Positions 41,559-50,480 are shown, counted from the stretch's first letter. The stretch is 64,000 bases of DNA from an uncultured Oscillospiraceae bacterium (GCA_934636655.1 CAKUAS010000010.1:10874-74873), one strand, 5' to 3'. Notes: generated from the letters alone by a model not told the origin. Numbers and translations: made by a program.

Positions 41559-42728
41559 ATGAAATCCACTCTTCGCAGAACATGGGCGGAGGTCGACCTT
41601 GACGCGATACGACACAATTACGAGGCGCTGCGCAGGCACATCGGCAAAAGCGTCAAATTCCTCGGAGTTGTAAAGGCCGATGCCTACGGACACGGCGCTG
41701 TTCACGTCGCGCGCACACTTCAGGACCTGGGCGCGGATTACCTCGCCGTTTCGAGCCTCGACGAGGCTATGGAGCTTCGCGCAAACGGCATAGTCATGCC
41801 CATCCTCATTCTTGGCCACACACCCACCGAACAGGTACCCAATCTTATAGCCAACAACATCACCCAGACGGTGACCTGCCTTGCCAAGGCGCACGAATAC
41901 AACGCTGCGGCCGCCGAATTCGGCGCTGTGCTTCGAGTGCACATGAAGGTCGACACCGGCATGTCGCGTCTCGGCGTGCTCTGCGCCGGCCGGCATTTCG
42001 ACACCGGCATTGACGGCATTGTCGACAGCTGCAATATGCCGAACCTTGACGTTGAAGGCATTTTTACGCATTTTGCCGTCGCCGACGAAACAGACGAAAA
42101 CGATATCGACTACACAAAGCGGCAGTTTGAGCTCTTTAAAGCTACCGTTTCCGCCGTTGAGCAGCGCCTCGGCCGCCGTATCGCGATCCGCCACTGCGCG
42201 AACACCGGCGCTGTCGCCCAGTACCCTGAAACGTACATGGACATGGTGCGTCCGGGCCTGCTGCTGTACGGCTGCGGCGAGTTTGCACAAAAGCTCGGAC
42301 TGCGTCCGGCTATGGCGCTCAAAGCAATGATAAATACGATAAAAATTTATGACGAGGGCACAGACATCAGCTACGGCCGCATGTACCGCACCACATCGCC
42401 CACCCGAATCGGCGTGATCCCCTACGGATATGCCGACGGATTTTTCCGCTGTCTGTCCAACCGCTGCAGCATCATGACAGCCTCCGGCCCCGCACCTCAG
42501 CGCGGCAGGATATGCATGGACATGAGCATGATAGATCTGAGCGAGCTTCCCGGCGTCGGCGTCGGCGACGAGGTCGAGATATTCGGGCCGCACAATCCCG
42601 TAGAAACGCTCGCAGAGCTTGCCGGAACGATCCCTTATGAGCTCATCTGCGCCGTCAGCAAGCGCGTACCCCGTGTATATTACAAAGACGGCCGAGAGAT
42701 CGACCGAGAGCTTTTACTGCGGTTTTAG
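41559..42728 (+). CDS. alr: Alanine racemase
   Basis: A 389-residue PLP enzyme that makes D-alanine for peptidoglycan. Lys39 in 'VVKADAYGHG' holds PLP. The barrel continues with 'VHMKVDTGMSRLGV'. The catalytic Tyr of the partner subunit is in 'ISYGRMYRT', followed by 'GVIPYGYADGF'. The C-terminal beta domain has 'GRICMDMSMIDL'. Length is normal. It follows the membrane-anchored protein by 8 bases. The stop TAG is within the start of repeat element E. Confidence 0.95.
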   Translation: MKSTLRRTWAEVDLDAIRHNYEALRRHIGKSVKFLGVVKADAYGHGAVHVARTLQDLGADYLAVSSLDEAMELRANGIVMPILILGHTPTEQVPNLIANNITQTVTCLAKAHEYNAAAAEFGAVLRVHMKVDTGMSRLGVLCAGRHFDTGIDGIVDSCNMPNLDVEGIFTHFAVADETDENDIDYTKRQFELFKATVSAVEQRLGRRIAIRHCANTGAVAQYPETYMDMVRPGLLLYGCGEFAQKLGLRPAMALKAMINTIKIYDEGTDISYGRMYRTTSPTRIGVIPYGYADGFFRCLSNRCSIMTASGPAPQRGRICMDMSMIDLSELPGVGVGDEVEIFGPHNPVETLAELAGTIPYELICAVSKRVPRVYYKDGREIDRELLLRF

Positions 42729-42815
42729 GGGCTGATCGAGGCATCGGCTGATACGTATATCTCCGGTGGCCCGGTATCGCAGACGCACAAGGGCGGTACA
42801 TAACTTCTTATCTTC
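42724..42815. repeat. Palindromic element, copy E (partial)
   Basis: Left end GTTTTAGGGGCTGATCGAGGC, then GATACGTATATCTCCGG and GGCCCGGTATCGCAGACG. No matching right end is seen, so it is a truncated copy. It supplies the alr stop codon. Confidence 0.65.
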
Positions 42816-42871
42816 TCTGTGCGGGAGGAGCTGTTGATGTGATCGACAGGCCGCCTGCAAACAGCAAAAAG

Positions 42872-42907
42872 CCGAGAGCATGGACTAAGATCCATGCTCT
42901 CGGTTTT
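42872..42907. terminator. Bidirectional terminator between alr and thioesterase
   Basis: Perfect 13-bp stem CCGAGAGCATGGA (42872-42884)/TCCATGCTCTCGG (42891-42903) with A-run before and TTTT after. It serves both convergent genes. Confidence 0.9.
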
Positions 42908-42969
42908 ACATTTTTATCAGCTTTTGGTTTATGCTCGGGCTGCCGGGGAGGAGCGTATCGGCAATTTCC

Positions 42970-43368
42970 TCAGTGCTCCTCTAAAACATATATCTCGAAA
43001 GTTCCCTCTGCCGTGAGAGTTCCGTTATCGTCAAAAACGCTTGTGTCGACAACATTTACGGTACGGCCGGACTTTATCACCTTGCCCTCGCAGCGCAGCT
43101 TTTTGCCCTTGCTCGGGCGCATGAAATAGAGGTTTCCGCTGAGCGTGACAAAATGCTTGGCGCGCTGGCTTATGACGACACCGGCGGCAACATCGCACAT
43201 AGAATATACAAAACCGCCATGCGCCATTCCGAGGGGATTCATCGACTCGGGCCGCAGCTCGGATTCAACGACGGAATAGTCAGGTCCGATATCGGTCGTG
43301 TAAATATGATTATATTTGTTGAACTCACAGCGCGAGTTGACTTCTTTCAAAAATTCCTGCTTATCCAT
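42970..43368 (-). CDS. Hotdog-fold thioesterase (PaaI type)
   Basis: A 132-residue thioesterase. The hotdog core has 'NPLGMAHGGFVYSMCDVAAG' (the HGG with the helix that follows) and 'ATLSGN-LYF' type strands. PaaI-type enzymes hydrolyse acyl-CoA or aryl-CoA. The start is preceded by a ribosome site on the minus strand (GGAGGC). It lies 37 bases downstream of the ClpC-type gene and may be transcribed with it. Confidence 0.86.
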   Translation of the reverse strand: MDKQEFLKEVNSRCEFNKYNHIYTTDIGPDYSVVESELRPESMNPLGMAHGGFVYSMCDVAAGVVISQRAKHFVTLSGNLYFMRPSKGKKLRCEGKVIKSGRTVNVVDTSVFDDNGTLTAEGTFEIYVLEEH

Positions 43369-43405
43369 AGTTATGCCTCCATAAAATTATGGGAAGCATT
43401 ATATA

Positions 43406-45673
43406 TTATCCCTTGGATTTTGTCAAAATCAATTCATTTCCGTCGAGCTGAGCAAGGACGGTATCTCCACGTCCGAGACTGCCTGTGAGCATGAGTTCGG
43501 CAGCTCTGTCCTCGATCAGGCTTCGTATGGCACGGCGCAGCGGGCGCGCGCCGTACTTCTCGTCGTAGCCGTGGTCGGCAAGATAGTCGACCACTCCGTC
43601 GGGTACTGTGAGAACCATTCCCAGCGCCTCGAAACGCTCGGCAACTGTCAGCAGCATGCGCTCGGCAATGCTGTGTATCTCCGCCCTGCTCAGGCGGCGG
43701 AACACTATCGTCTCGTCGATGCGGTTTAAAAATTCCGGCTTAAAAGTCCGGCGCAGCTCCTCGTTTATCCGTGCACGCATGACGGCGCTCTCGTCGCCGC
43801 TTTCGGGTGCAAAGCCGAGGCTCGGACGACCGTCGCTTATCGCCTTCGCACCTACGTTTGATGTCATAACAATCACGGTATTGCGAAAGCTCACGACCCT
43901 GCCCATGGAATCGGTGAGCCTGCCGTCATCCATGATTTGAAGCAGGATGCTCCAGACATCCTCATGAGCCTTTTCGATCTCGTCGAACAGTATTACCGAC
44001 CACGGCTTGCGACGCACGCGCTCGGTAAGCTGGCCTCCGTCCTCATATCCGACATAGCCCGGCGGCGAGCCAATAAGCTTGCTGACGGCGTGCTTTTCCA
44101 TGTACTCGGACATATCGAGGCGTATCATTGCGTCGGGCGCGCCGAACACAGCCTCGGCAAGGGCCCGGCAAAGCTCGGTCTTACCCACGCCCGTCGGGCC
44201 GAGGAACAAAAAGCTGCCGATCGGGCGATTGGGGTCCGAAAGCCCGACACGTCCGCGTCGGATGGCGCGCGATACGGCAGTGACGGCTTCGTTCTGGCCT
44301 ATCACACGGCGGTGGAGAATGCTTTCCATATTGCGCAGGCGCTTTGTCTCGTCGGCACTGAGATTCGCCACGGGGATGCCCGTCCACACGGAGACCACCT
44401 CCGCCACATCCTCGGCCGTAACAAGTCCGCCGCCGGAAACACGGATGTGCGCCGCCGCCTCGTCGATAAGGTCTATGGCCTTATCTGGCAGGAAGCGGTC
44501 GTTTATATATCGTGCGGAGAGGTCGACGGACGCCGTGAGCGCCGCGTCGGATATCTTTACGCCGTGGTGCTTTTCAAGGCTTGTACGCACGCCGGTGAGC
44601 ATGCACAGACTGTCCTCGCGCGAGGGCTCGGCGACCTTGACCGGCTGAAATCTGCGCTCAAGCGCCGCATCCTTCTCGATATGGCGGCGGTACTCCTCGG
44701 GCGTTGTCGCACCGATTATCTGCACCTCGCCCCGTCCGAGAGCCGGTTTCAGTATATTTGCCGCATCTATCGCGCCCTCTGCGCTGCCGGCACCGATCAT
44801 GGTGTGCATCTCGTCGATGAAAAGTATCACGTCTCCTGCTTTTTTCACGTCTTTGAGCACGGCCTTGACGCGCTCTTCAAAGTCGCCGCGGTACTTTGTC
44901 CCGGCCAGCAGCGCCGGAAGGTCGAGTGCGACAAGGCGCTTTCCGGCCATGCTCTCTGGCGCATCGGAGCTTACGATGTAATTTGCTATGCCCTCGGCAA
45001 CGGCAGTCTTGCCCACGCCGGGCTCACCGATGAGCACGGGGTTATTTTTGCTGCGGCGCGAAAGAATCTGCACGCTGCGGCGTATCTCGTCTTCGCGGCC
45101 TATAACGGGGTCAAAGCCCCCTGCGGCAGCTATCTGCGTAAGGTCGCGGCTGTACAGGTCGAGGATCCGCGTTTCACTGTGCCTGACTGCGGTCTTAGGC
45201 TGCTGCGGCTGCTGCTGAGGTCGCGGCTTAAACGAGCCCGTGCCGAACACTGCAAGGATATCGGTGTAGATATCGTTAAGGCTGAGCCCCGCGGCAGTGA
45301 GCGCTCTTGCACCGCCGCAGTCCGGCTGTCGGAGTATGCCCAGCAGAAGGTGCTCCGTTCCGATGTAGCTGTGACCCAGGCGAGCCGCATCCGAGGCCGC
45401 CTTTTCTATCGCCTGCCACGCATGCTTTGTGAGCCCCTGCGTCGGAACTCCGGGCTCGCCCGTGCCGCTTTGGCGGCTTATGGCCTCCTTCATACTGTGC
45501 TCGCTCAGGCCGCGGTCACGAAGTATGCGTGCCCCGAGGCCGGCTTTTTCACGCAGTATGCCGAGTATCAAATGCTCCGTACCGACGTAGCTGTGACCGA
45601 GGCCAAATGCGGCAAGCCGCGCCTGCTCTATCGCTCCTTCGGCCTTTTCGGTGAATTTTTCGTTGTTTTTCAA
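43406..45673 (-). CDS. clpC: Clp ATPase, ClpC/ClpA-type without M-domain
   Basis: A 755-residue AAA+ unfoldase. TTG 45673 is preferred (GGGGG 8 bases upstream); a GTG 7 codons earlier is also possible. Two Clp_N repeats lie at ~5-140. NBD1 has '[13 protein letters not shown]' and '[12 protein letters not shown]'. NBD2 has '[16 protein letters not shown]' and the C-terminal domain. Between '[12 protein letters not shown]' and '[10 protein letters not shown]' there are only a few residues where ClpC carries ~65 residues of coiled M-domain, so the MecA/McsB docking site is missing. With ClpP it would degrade proteins. Whether it needs an adaptor is unknown. Confidence 0.88.
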   Translation of the reverse strand: MKNNEKFTEKAEGAIEQARLAAFGLGHSYVGTEHLILGILREKAGLGARILRDRGLSEHSMKEAISRQSGTGEPGVPTQGLTKHAWQAIEKAASDAARLGHSYIGTEHLLLGILRQPDCGGARALTAAGLSLNDIYTDILAVFGTGSFKPRPQQQPQQPKTAVRHSETRILDLYSRDLTQIAAAGGFDPVIGREDEIRRSVQILSRRSKNNPVLIGEPGVGKTAVAEGIANYIVSSDAPESMAGKRLVALDLPALLAGTKYRGDFEERVKAVLKDVKKAGDVILFIDEMHTMIGAGSAEGAIDAANILKPALGRGEVQIIGATTPEEYRRHIEKDAALERRFQPVKVAEPSREDSLCMLTGVRTSLEKHHGVKISDAALTASVDLSARYINDRFLPDKAIDLIDEAAAHIRVSGGGLVTAEDVAEVVSVWTGIPVANLSADETKRLRNMESILHRRVIGQNEAVTAVSRAIRRGRVGLSDPNRPIGSFLFLGPTGVGKTELCRALAEAVFGAPDAMIRLDMSEYMEKHAVSKLIGSPPGYVGYEDGGQLTERVRRKPWSVILFDEIEKAHEDVWSILLQIMDDGRLTDSMGRVVSFRNTVIVMTSNVGAKAISDGRPSLGFAPESGDESAVMRARINEELRRTFKPEFLNRIDETIVFRRLSRAEIHSIAERMLLTVAERFEALGMVLTVPDGVVDYLADHGYDEKYGARPLRRAIRSLIEDRAAELMLTGSLGRGDTVLAQLDGNELILTKSKG

Positions 45674-45780
45674 GGTCTCTTCCCCCTCTTGCACATATTA
45701 ATATATCGGTCGCGCCGATACTGTCGTATACGGGATTATTGCCAAATTGAAAAATTTATAGTTATAAACTTCAATTTACA

Positions 45781-45809
45781 TTTGCAATTTTAAAATTATG
45801 TGTTACAAT
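45781..45809 (+). promoter_or_regulatory. Promoter of the ferredoxin gene
   Basis: TTTGCA (45781-45786), 17 bases, TACAAT (45804-45809), in an AT-rich stretch; the leader to the GGAGG site is about 50 bases. Confidence 0.65.
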
Positions 45810-45875
45810 GCACTTGCAAGACATAGGCAAGACCTGAATCCCTATTGAGCAAACAACACATATGGAGGTTACATC

Positions 45876-46043
45876 ATGGCTTTTGTAATTACCGACGAGT
45901 GCCTGTCCTGCGGCGCATGCGCAGCACAGTGCCCTGCTGAAGCTATCTCTATGGGCGATCTTCACTACGAGATCGATCCCGACAAGTGCCTTGAGTGCGG
46001 TGCGTGCGCAGCACAGTGCCCCGCAGAGGCAATCGAGGGCTAA
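45876..46043 (+). CDS. 2[4Fe-4S] ferredoxin, clostridial type
   Basis: A 55-residue ferredoxin (MAFVITDECLSCGAC...). Two CxxCxxCxxxCP sets: Cys9-12-15-19 and Cys38-41-44-48, each cluster sharing a Cys of the other set. GGAGG lies 8 bases before ATG. It carries low-potential electrons for hydrogenase, pyruvate:ferredoxin oxidoreductase and related enzymes, and could serve the ferredoxin-type oxidoreductases at 17 and 21 kb (inference). The gene is a single unit, followed by a strong terminator. Confidence 0.97.
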   Translation: MAFVITDECLSCGACAAQCPAEAISMGDLHYEIDPDKCLECGACAAQCPAEAIEG

Positions 46044-46059
46044 TTCCCTACGAGATCTG

Positions 46060-46097
46060 AAAAAGAGAGTGCAGACATACGTCTGCACTCTCTTTTT
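46060..46097 (+). terminator. Terminator, copy 3 of the GAGTGCAGA family
   Basis: 17-bp stem (46060-46076/46081-46097) with loop ATAC and terminal T-run. It is identical to the copy at 46320-46357. Confidence 0.92.
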
Positions 46098-46143
46098 CAG
46101 TGTGTCAAAAAAAGCCGCGGGCTTTTTTTGACACACTGAAAAA
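46093..46143. repeat. Long perfect palindrome after the ferredoxin terminator
   Basis: CAGTGTGTCAAAAAAAGCC (46098-46116) pairs with the mirror arm 46120-46138 around a 3-base loop; flanking T/A runs extend the stem to ~24 bp. The T-run overlaps the previous terminator. It may be a second terminator or a recombination site. Confidence 0.75.
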
Positions 46144-46319
46144 AACGCCACATTTTTTGTGAAAATAAATTTTCACGAAAAATCTCGCTGCGCTCGTCAA
46201 AAAGTCCGTACCGGACATTTTTGATGGCTATTTATCTAATCACGAGCGGGGCCTTTGCCCCCTCGCCCTCCCCTGCTGCGCGGTTATTCCTCCTCAGCAA
46301 CATATTTTTTTGATAGTCT
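46144..46319. other. Non-coding interval between ferredoxin and GDPD
   Basis: About 175 bases without a gene. It contains one more hairpin, AAAGTCCG-TAC-CGGACATTTTT at ~46199-46221, and is otherwise unremarkable. With the terminators on both sides this is a ~330-base gene-free stretch built almost wholly of hairpins. Confidence 0.5.
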
Positions 46320-46357
46320 AAAAAGAGAGTGCAGACATACGTCTGCACTCTCTTTTT
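46320..46357. terminator. Terminator, copy 4 of the GAGTGCAGA family
   Basis: Identical to 46060-46097: stem 46320-46336/46341-46357, loop ATAC. It stands after the convergent GDPD gene and would act on both strands. Confidence 0.9.
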
Positions 46358-46376
46358 TTAACGGCGCTTCGCCGCC

Positions 46377-47219
46377 TCAAAATTTTGATTTTGAAAATTT
46401 AAGCTTCGGTTTGTAGAACTCGAAAATGACGGTATCGTTGCCTTTTTCGTTGACCCACTCGTGGCTGGTCCAGCAGACCTTCATTGCGCCGAGAGCCTCA
46501 CAGAGCTTCACGGGGAAGGGCTTGGGCGCGATCTTATAGGCAATGAACTGCGGACGTGCAAGGAAGTTGAGCAGAACATTGCCGAGGATGAAGCCTGTCA
46601 CGGGGTTTACCTCACCGTTGTAGTCCTTAGGCGGATTTGCGAGCTGACCACGCACGACCTCGGGCGCGTTGAGCCTGAACCAGCGCACGATGAAGGGGTT
46701 AAAGCTTTCGATGCAGTAGTCGCCGGTGTAGCGGCGCAGCAGAGCGTAAGTCTTTTCGCACAGTTCCTTGTTGTGCTTGCCGTTTTTGAGTTCAACGATG
46801 AGCGCACCGCGGCCGCGTACGGTCTTGAGCACCTCGGAAAACAGGGGTATGGTCTCGTCCGTCCCGCAAAGACGCAGCTGCTTGAGCTCGTCAAGGGTCT
46901 TGGAGTCGACACGCGCGTCAACACCGCAGACACGGTTCAGGGTATCGTCATGGAAAACAACGACCTGCCCGTCCTTCGACAGCTGGACGTCGAGCTCGAT
47001 ACCGTAGCCATAGGATGCGGCGCGTTCAAATGCGGCCAGTGAGTTTTCCGGCACGGATTTATCTCGTTTATGCAGCCCGCGGTGGGCAAAATTGCGATTC
47101 TGGAAAGGCGATCTCTGCTTTTTGCGGATTTTGCCGGGAGCGATGAGGTATACAAATCCGCCGACGGCGGCAGCCCCGGCAAGCGCGGCAAGCTTCGCAG
47201 CGTTTACCTGTATTTTCAT
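46377..47219 (-). CDS. Glycerophosphodiester phosphodiesterase
   Basis: A 280-residue GDPD. ATG 47219 follows GGAGG by 7 bases. An N-terminal hydrophobic anchor (~8-28) is followed by the TIM barrel: His46-Arg47 in 'NFAHRGLH', 'GIELDVQLSKDG', 'VVFHDDTLNRV' and 'IVELKNG'. The C-terminal barrel half ends 'CWTSHEWVNEKGN', a variant of the usual HxW end. It hydrolyses glycerophosphodiesters from phospholipids to glycerol-3-phosphate plus alcohol at the membrane. It is a single-gene unit. Confidence 0.92.
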   Translation of the reverse strand: MKIQVNAAKLAALAGAAAVGGFVYLIAPGKIRKKQRSPFQNRNFAHRGLHKRDKSVPENSLAAFERAASYGYGIELDVQLSKDGQVVVFHDDTLNRVCGVDARVDSKTLDELKQLRLCGTDETIPLFSEVLKTVRGRGALIVELKNGKHNKELCEKTYALLRRYTGDYCIESFNPFIVRWFRLNAPEVVRGQLANPPKDYNGEVNPVTGFILGNVLLNFLARPQFIAYKIAPKPFPVKLCEALGAMKVCWTSHEWVNEKGNDTVIFEFYKPKLKFSKSKF

Positions 47220-47284
47220 TATAACACCTCCGGTGAACATTTCATGTTTTTATTTTACACCTCTTCCCTCTCCCCCGTCAATCC

Positions 47285-47375
47285 TTTTAGAGGCGAATTG
47301 ACGCGTTTGCGGATATGCCTCGGAGGTCCGGTATCTAAGCGCCGAAAAAACCGCAGCGTTTCACGCAGCATCAGA
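47285..47375. repeat. Palindromic element, copy F (partial)
   Basis: Left end TTTTAGAGGCGAATTGACGC followed by GGATATGCCTCGGAGGTCCGGTATCTAAG. The right end is not recognised. It lies between GDPD and the ClC gene, just before the ClC promoter. Confidence 0.6.
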
Positions 47376-47407
47376 CAGTGCGAATTTCAACACTCCATAA
47401 TGAAAAG

Positions 47408-47436
47408 TTGACAAGTCGATAGGCTGGGGATATATT
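47408..47436 (+). promoter_or_regulatory. Promoter of the ClC gene
   Basis: TTGACA (47408-47413), 17 bases, TATATT (47431-47436). The leader to the GTG start is only ~30 bases, leaving no room for a riboswitch. Confidence 0.78.
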
Positions 47437-47472
47437 AATAAATTGTCGATAAATCATACGGGAGGTGAGAGC

Positions 47473-48726
47473 GTGGAAAAATTCAGAGACGGCGCGATCA
47501 GCGTCGGCAAATACTTTCGGACATTTTACCGCTGGGTGCTGCTGTCGGTAGTGACAGGGCTCGTATGCGGCCTTGTGGGCTCCGCGTTCCACCTGACGGT
47601 CGATTTTGTCACGGGCTTCAGAGCGCAGCATCAGTGGCTCGTGCTTCTGATGCCGGCCGGTGGCCTTGCCATCGCGTTTATCTACCGCGTCAGCAAAACC
47701 GAAGGCGAGGGCACAAACAATATCATCGACTCGATACACGACGGCGACAAAGTTCCCATCCTGCTCGTCCCTGTCATTTTCGCTGCGACAGCGATCACTC
47801 ACCTCGTCGGCGGCTCTGCCGGACGCGAGGGCGCGGCATTGCAGATAGGCGGCGGCATCGGCTACCGAGTCGGGCGGCTTTTAAAGCTCGACGATAAGGA
47901 TATGCGCCTTGTCACGCTGTGCGGCATGAGTGCGGTGTTCGCGGCGCTGTTCGGAACGCCGCTGACAGCGACGATATTCGCGCTCGAGGTCATCTCGGTC
48001 GGCATACTGTACTACTCGGGACTGATCCCATGCCTTGTAGCGTCGGTGACGGCCTACGGCGTGTCGCTGCTGTTCGGCATCGCGCCGATGCGCTACTCGG
48101 TCGCGCTGTCTCCTCTGGAGCTCGGCCTTGCACTGCGTGTGTGTCTGCTCGCCGTGGTGTGCGCGATCGTGAGTATCGCGTTCTGCGTAGCCATGCACAA
48201 AACCGAGCAATTCGCGGCCAAAAAGATAAAAAACATCTATCTTCGCGCATTTATCGGCGGCCTTATCGTCATTGCGCTGACTCTCATCGTCGGCAGCGAG
48301 AGCTATAACGGTATCGGCACAGACATTATCGCGTCTGCCCTCGGCGAAGGCAAAGTACCGACCTGGGGCTTTCTGTGGAAGATCATTTTCACCGCCGTGA
48401 CCATCGGCTTCGGCTTCAAGGGCGGCGAGATTGTGCCGACGATGTTCATCGGCGCTGTGCTCGGCTGCACTGTCGGACCGCTGCTTGGCATACCGGCACA
48501 GTTTTCGGCCGCCATCGCATTAGTCGCGGTGTTCTGCGGCGCAGTCAATTGCCCGATCGCGTCTATCATCCTCTCGGTCGAGCTTTTCGGCTCTGGCGAG
48601 CTGCTGTATTTTGCGCTTGCCTGCGGCATATCCTACATGCTCTCGGGCTACTTCGGCCTGTACAGCAGCCAGAAGATCATGTACTCCAAGACCCGCGCTG
48701 AGTTCATAAACCGCTACGCCAAGTAG
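47473..48726 (+). CDS. ClC-family anion transporter
   Basis: A 417-residue membrane protein. GTG 47473 follows GGGAGGTGAG by 5-6 bases; an earlier ATG at 47443 precedes the ribosome site and is rejected. It has ClC motifs 'GGSAGREGAALQ' (N-terminus of the pore helix), 'FGTPLTATIFALEV' and 'FCGAVNCPIASIIL'. The gate Glu is in GREG. The missing 'GSGIP' and the GREGA form recall the CLC-F fluoride antiporters, but the match is by eye only. It exports chloride or fluoride in exchange for protons. Confidence 0.85.
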   Translation: MEKFRDGAISVGKYFRTFYRWVLLSVVTGLVCGLVGSAFHLTVDFVTGFRAQHQWLVLLMPAGGLAIAFIYRVSKTEGEGTNNIIDSIHDGDKVPILLVPVIFAATAITHLVGGSAGREGAALQIGGGIGYRVGRLLKLDDKDMRLVTLCGMSAVFAALFGTPLTATIFALEVISVGILYYSGLIPCLVASVTAYGVSLLFGIAPMRYSVALSPLELGLALRVCLLAVVCAIVSIAFCVAMHKTEQFAAKKIKNIYLRAFIGGLIVIALTLIVGSESYNGIGTDIIASALGEGKVPTWGFLWKIIFTAVTIGFGFKGGEIVPTMFIGAVLGCTVGPLLGIPAQFSAAIALVAVFCGAVNCPIASIILSVELFGSGELLYFALACGISYMLSGYFGLYSSQKIMYSKTRAEFINRYAK

Positions 48727-48963
48727 TTTCAGAGGCGCACGGGGGCTGTGCGGATACGGTGATTGCAGCAGCCCGGTATCGAAGACGCCGGCGAAACCGT
48801 TACAGCGGGCGAGCAATGCTCGCCCCTACAGCTATGGTCGGAACTAAAATCCATATCGTAGGGGCGGGCATTGCCCGCCCGTTTTTTATGGTTTTTTCCG
48901 CATTTACCGGTCGGGCTGACGCAAAAGATGTACAGGAATAATGTATGTTCGCCTTTAAAAAAA
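48727..48963. repeat. Palindromic element, copy G (~237 bp) with a nested repeat
   Basis: Left end TTTCAGAGGCGCACGGG, right end ATGTTCGCCTTTAAAAAA. Inner GCCCGGTATCGAAGACGCCGG and GCGAAACCGTTAC are shared with other copies. It carries two inverted copies of a second motif, GGGCGAGCAATGCTCGCCC (about 48810) and GGGGCGGGCATTGCCCGCCC (about 48862), so it is a composite. Confidence 0.75.
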
Positions 48964-48990
48964 GAGTGCAGAATCAAATCTGCACTCTTC
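48962..48990. terminator. Terminator, copy 5 of the GAGTGCAGA family
   Basis: Stem AAGAGTGCAGA (48962-48972)/TCTGCACTCTT (48979-48989) after a run of A. It serves the minus-strand gene ending at 49021 and abuts repeat G. Confidence 0.85.
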
Positions 48991-49020
48991 TATTTGTTAT
49001 ATATCACCGCAGCAAACGGC

Positions 49021-50013
49021 TTACTGCTTTGTCAGCCAATAGGCAGCTCCATCAACCCAATAGGTATATCCACCGCCCAGGGACACGAATATGCCGACGC
49101 CCTCCGCGTTATCGTTTTTTGTATCCCATGAGATACTACCTCTGCCGCAGAAGTAAACGTTAGCTAAGTTACCGTAAGATTTAGCATAGCTGTTATTGTC
49201 CTCAAGATCGAGCACCTTCGTTTCCTGACCGTTTGAGGTGCTGGTAACGCCGTCCTCAGTAAACTGCCAGCTCCAAACTAAGGTGACGGTATCGCTCTCC
49301 GGATCCACATCAAAAGAGATCACATCGACGGAGGTGCTGAACTTATCGTTTGAAAAAGAATATTTTCCGCACATATCCCATGTTTCTTTCAAACGCTCCC
49401 TTGTGGAATCCACCACATGCCAGCCTTCTTCGAGGTCAAAGCAGCAGCTTATATGCCAGCTGTCGCTCCACGAGCAAACGCTGTTCTCTTTGCCGGAAAC
49501 AATGTACGAAAACGCGTGCCAGCTGCTCGTCATATCTACCGCGCCGGGTATGTAAGTATCGGCATCGGTAGTCACCTTGAAATCAAGCTGCGCATTTTCT
49601 GCGCCGAGCTCTTCGTACTCGCTTTGTATGTATGCCTTGGCGATGCTCTCGTCGCAGTCGTTTTTCGGCTCGTAAAAGGTGTCGCCGTCCTCATATTTCG
49701 AGAATGCCCATGTGTCGTTATGCTTCATATAGGTAAGCGACATGTTGCCGGTGTAGCTTGCGTCCGCGTTTTCGGCCGAATATTTGACGGAATATGAATA
49801 TATGCCGAGCTCCTTATCGCACTCGGAGGAGAGTATTTCGATATCGGTGATCGAAAGCCCGGCGCGTCCGATGTCGGAATTATTAGCCGAAATGTCCGAT
49901 ATCAGCTGCTCCTCGGGAACGTCTTTATTCAGCACCTTGTCAAACGCGCCTTCATTGTAAAATACGAAAAGCACGATCATGATCAGCAGCGCAAAGGGAA
50001 TGAGTTTTTTCAT
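49021..50013 (-). CDS. Membrane-anchored protein of unknown function
   Basis: A 330-residue protein. An N-terminal anchor (~3-20, 'LIPFALLIMIVLFVFY') precedes a large extracytoplasmic region with many aromatic and acidic residues ('YMKHNDTWAF', 'SWHAFSYIVSG', 'CFDLEEGWHVVDS'). The Trp-rich strand pattern suggests an immunoglobulin- or lipocalin-like fold. No enzyme motif is seen. It is transcribed after the 125-residue gene at 50040 from the promoter at 50481-50509, and both are probably under the neighbouring XRE regulator. Confidence 0.68.
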   Translation of the reverse strand: MKKLIPFALLIMIVLFVFYNEGAFDKVLNKDVPEEQLISDISANNSDIGRAGLSITDIEILSSECDKELGIYSYSVKYSAENADASYTGNMSLTYMKHNDTWAFSKYEDGDTFYEPKNDCDESIAKAYIQSEYEELGAENAQLDFKVTTDADTYIPGAVDMTSSWHAFSYIVSGKENSVCSWSDSWHISCCFDLEEGWHVVDSTRERLKETWDMCGKYSFSNDKFSTSVDVISFDVDPESDTVTLVWSWQFTEDGVTSTSNGQETKVLDLEDNNSYAKSYGNLANVYFCGRGSISWDTKNDNAEGVGIFVSLGGGYTYWVDGAAYWLTKQ

Positions 50014-50039
50014 TTTCTTCTTGTCCTCCGCTGTTCCGA

Positions 50040-50417
50040 TTATTTGCGGCGAAGAATGATTTGCGCTTCATGCCCGTCTTCGTTCATGCTCAGCTTCATA
50101 ATATCTCCGTCCATTTTGCAGTCATATATATCTCCGTCTATGGCAAGGCGTCCTTTGCTGTAGGAATAATGTTTGGTGGTACTTGAGCTTCCGCTATAGT
50201 AAATTTTCTGTGCTGTGCCGTCATCATAGAATATGATGCTTGTGGGAGCAAAAGTGAAATCTTCAAAATGCCCGTCAACGGCCGAACTCACATATGACCA
50301 CTCGCCCTCGATCTTGCTGCCGAAGGGCTCAAAAATCACGATAAACGCGATGACAGCAATGATAAGAACGATCACGCCCATATACTTGTCTTTGATCTTT
50401 TCGATTATCTCACTCAT
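50040..50417 (-). CDS. Small membrane-anchored lipocalin-like protein
   Basis: A 125-residue protein: an N-terminal TM helix at ~12-32 ('MGVIVLIIAVIAFIVIF') then a beta-rich domain 'GEWSYVSSAVDGHFEDFTF...IIFYDDGTAQKIYY'. This GxWxY...DDGT pattern is that of small lipocalin/DUF-type surface proteins. Function unknown. The gene is first in a two-gene minus-strand unit whose promoter contains a repressor-like repeat. Confidence 0.7.
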   Translation of the reverse strand: MSEIIEKIKDKYMGVIVLIIAVIAFIVIFEPFGSKIEGEWSYVSSAVDGHFEDFTFAPTSIIFYDDGTAQKIYYSGSSSTTKHYSYSKGRLAIDGDIYDCKMDGDIMKLSMNEDGHEAQIILRRK

Positions 50418-50480
50418 ATTTTTCTCTCCCTATATCGTCTCAAAAATGCTGCATTGGCTAAAATAGCCTATTCAAAGATG

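Noticed and set aside
43937..45793. Long open frame opposite the Clp ATPase
   Set aside because: A shadow of the coding strand; Walker motifs are all on the minus strand.
47280..47472. Fluoride riboswitch before the ClC gene
   Set aside because: The promoter at 47408-47436 leaves only ~30 bases of leader and the crcB-type consensus is not seen.
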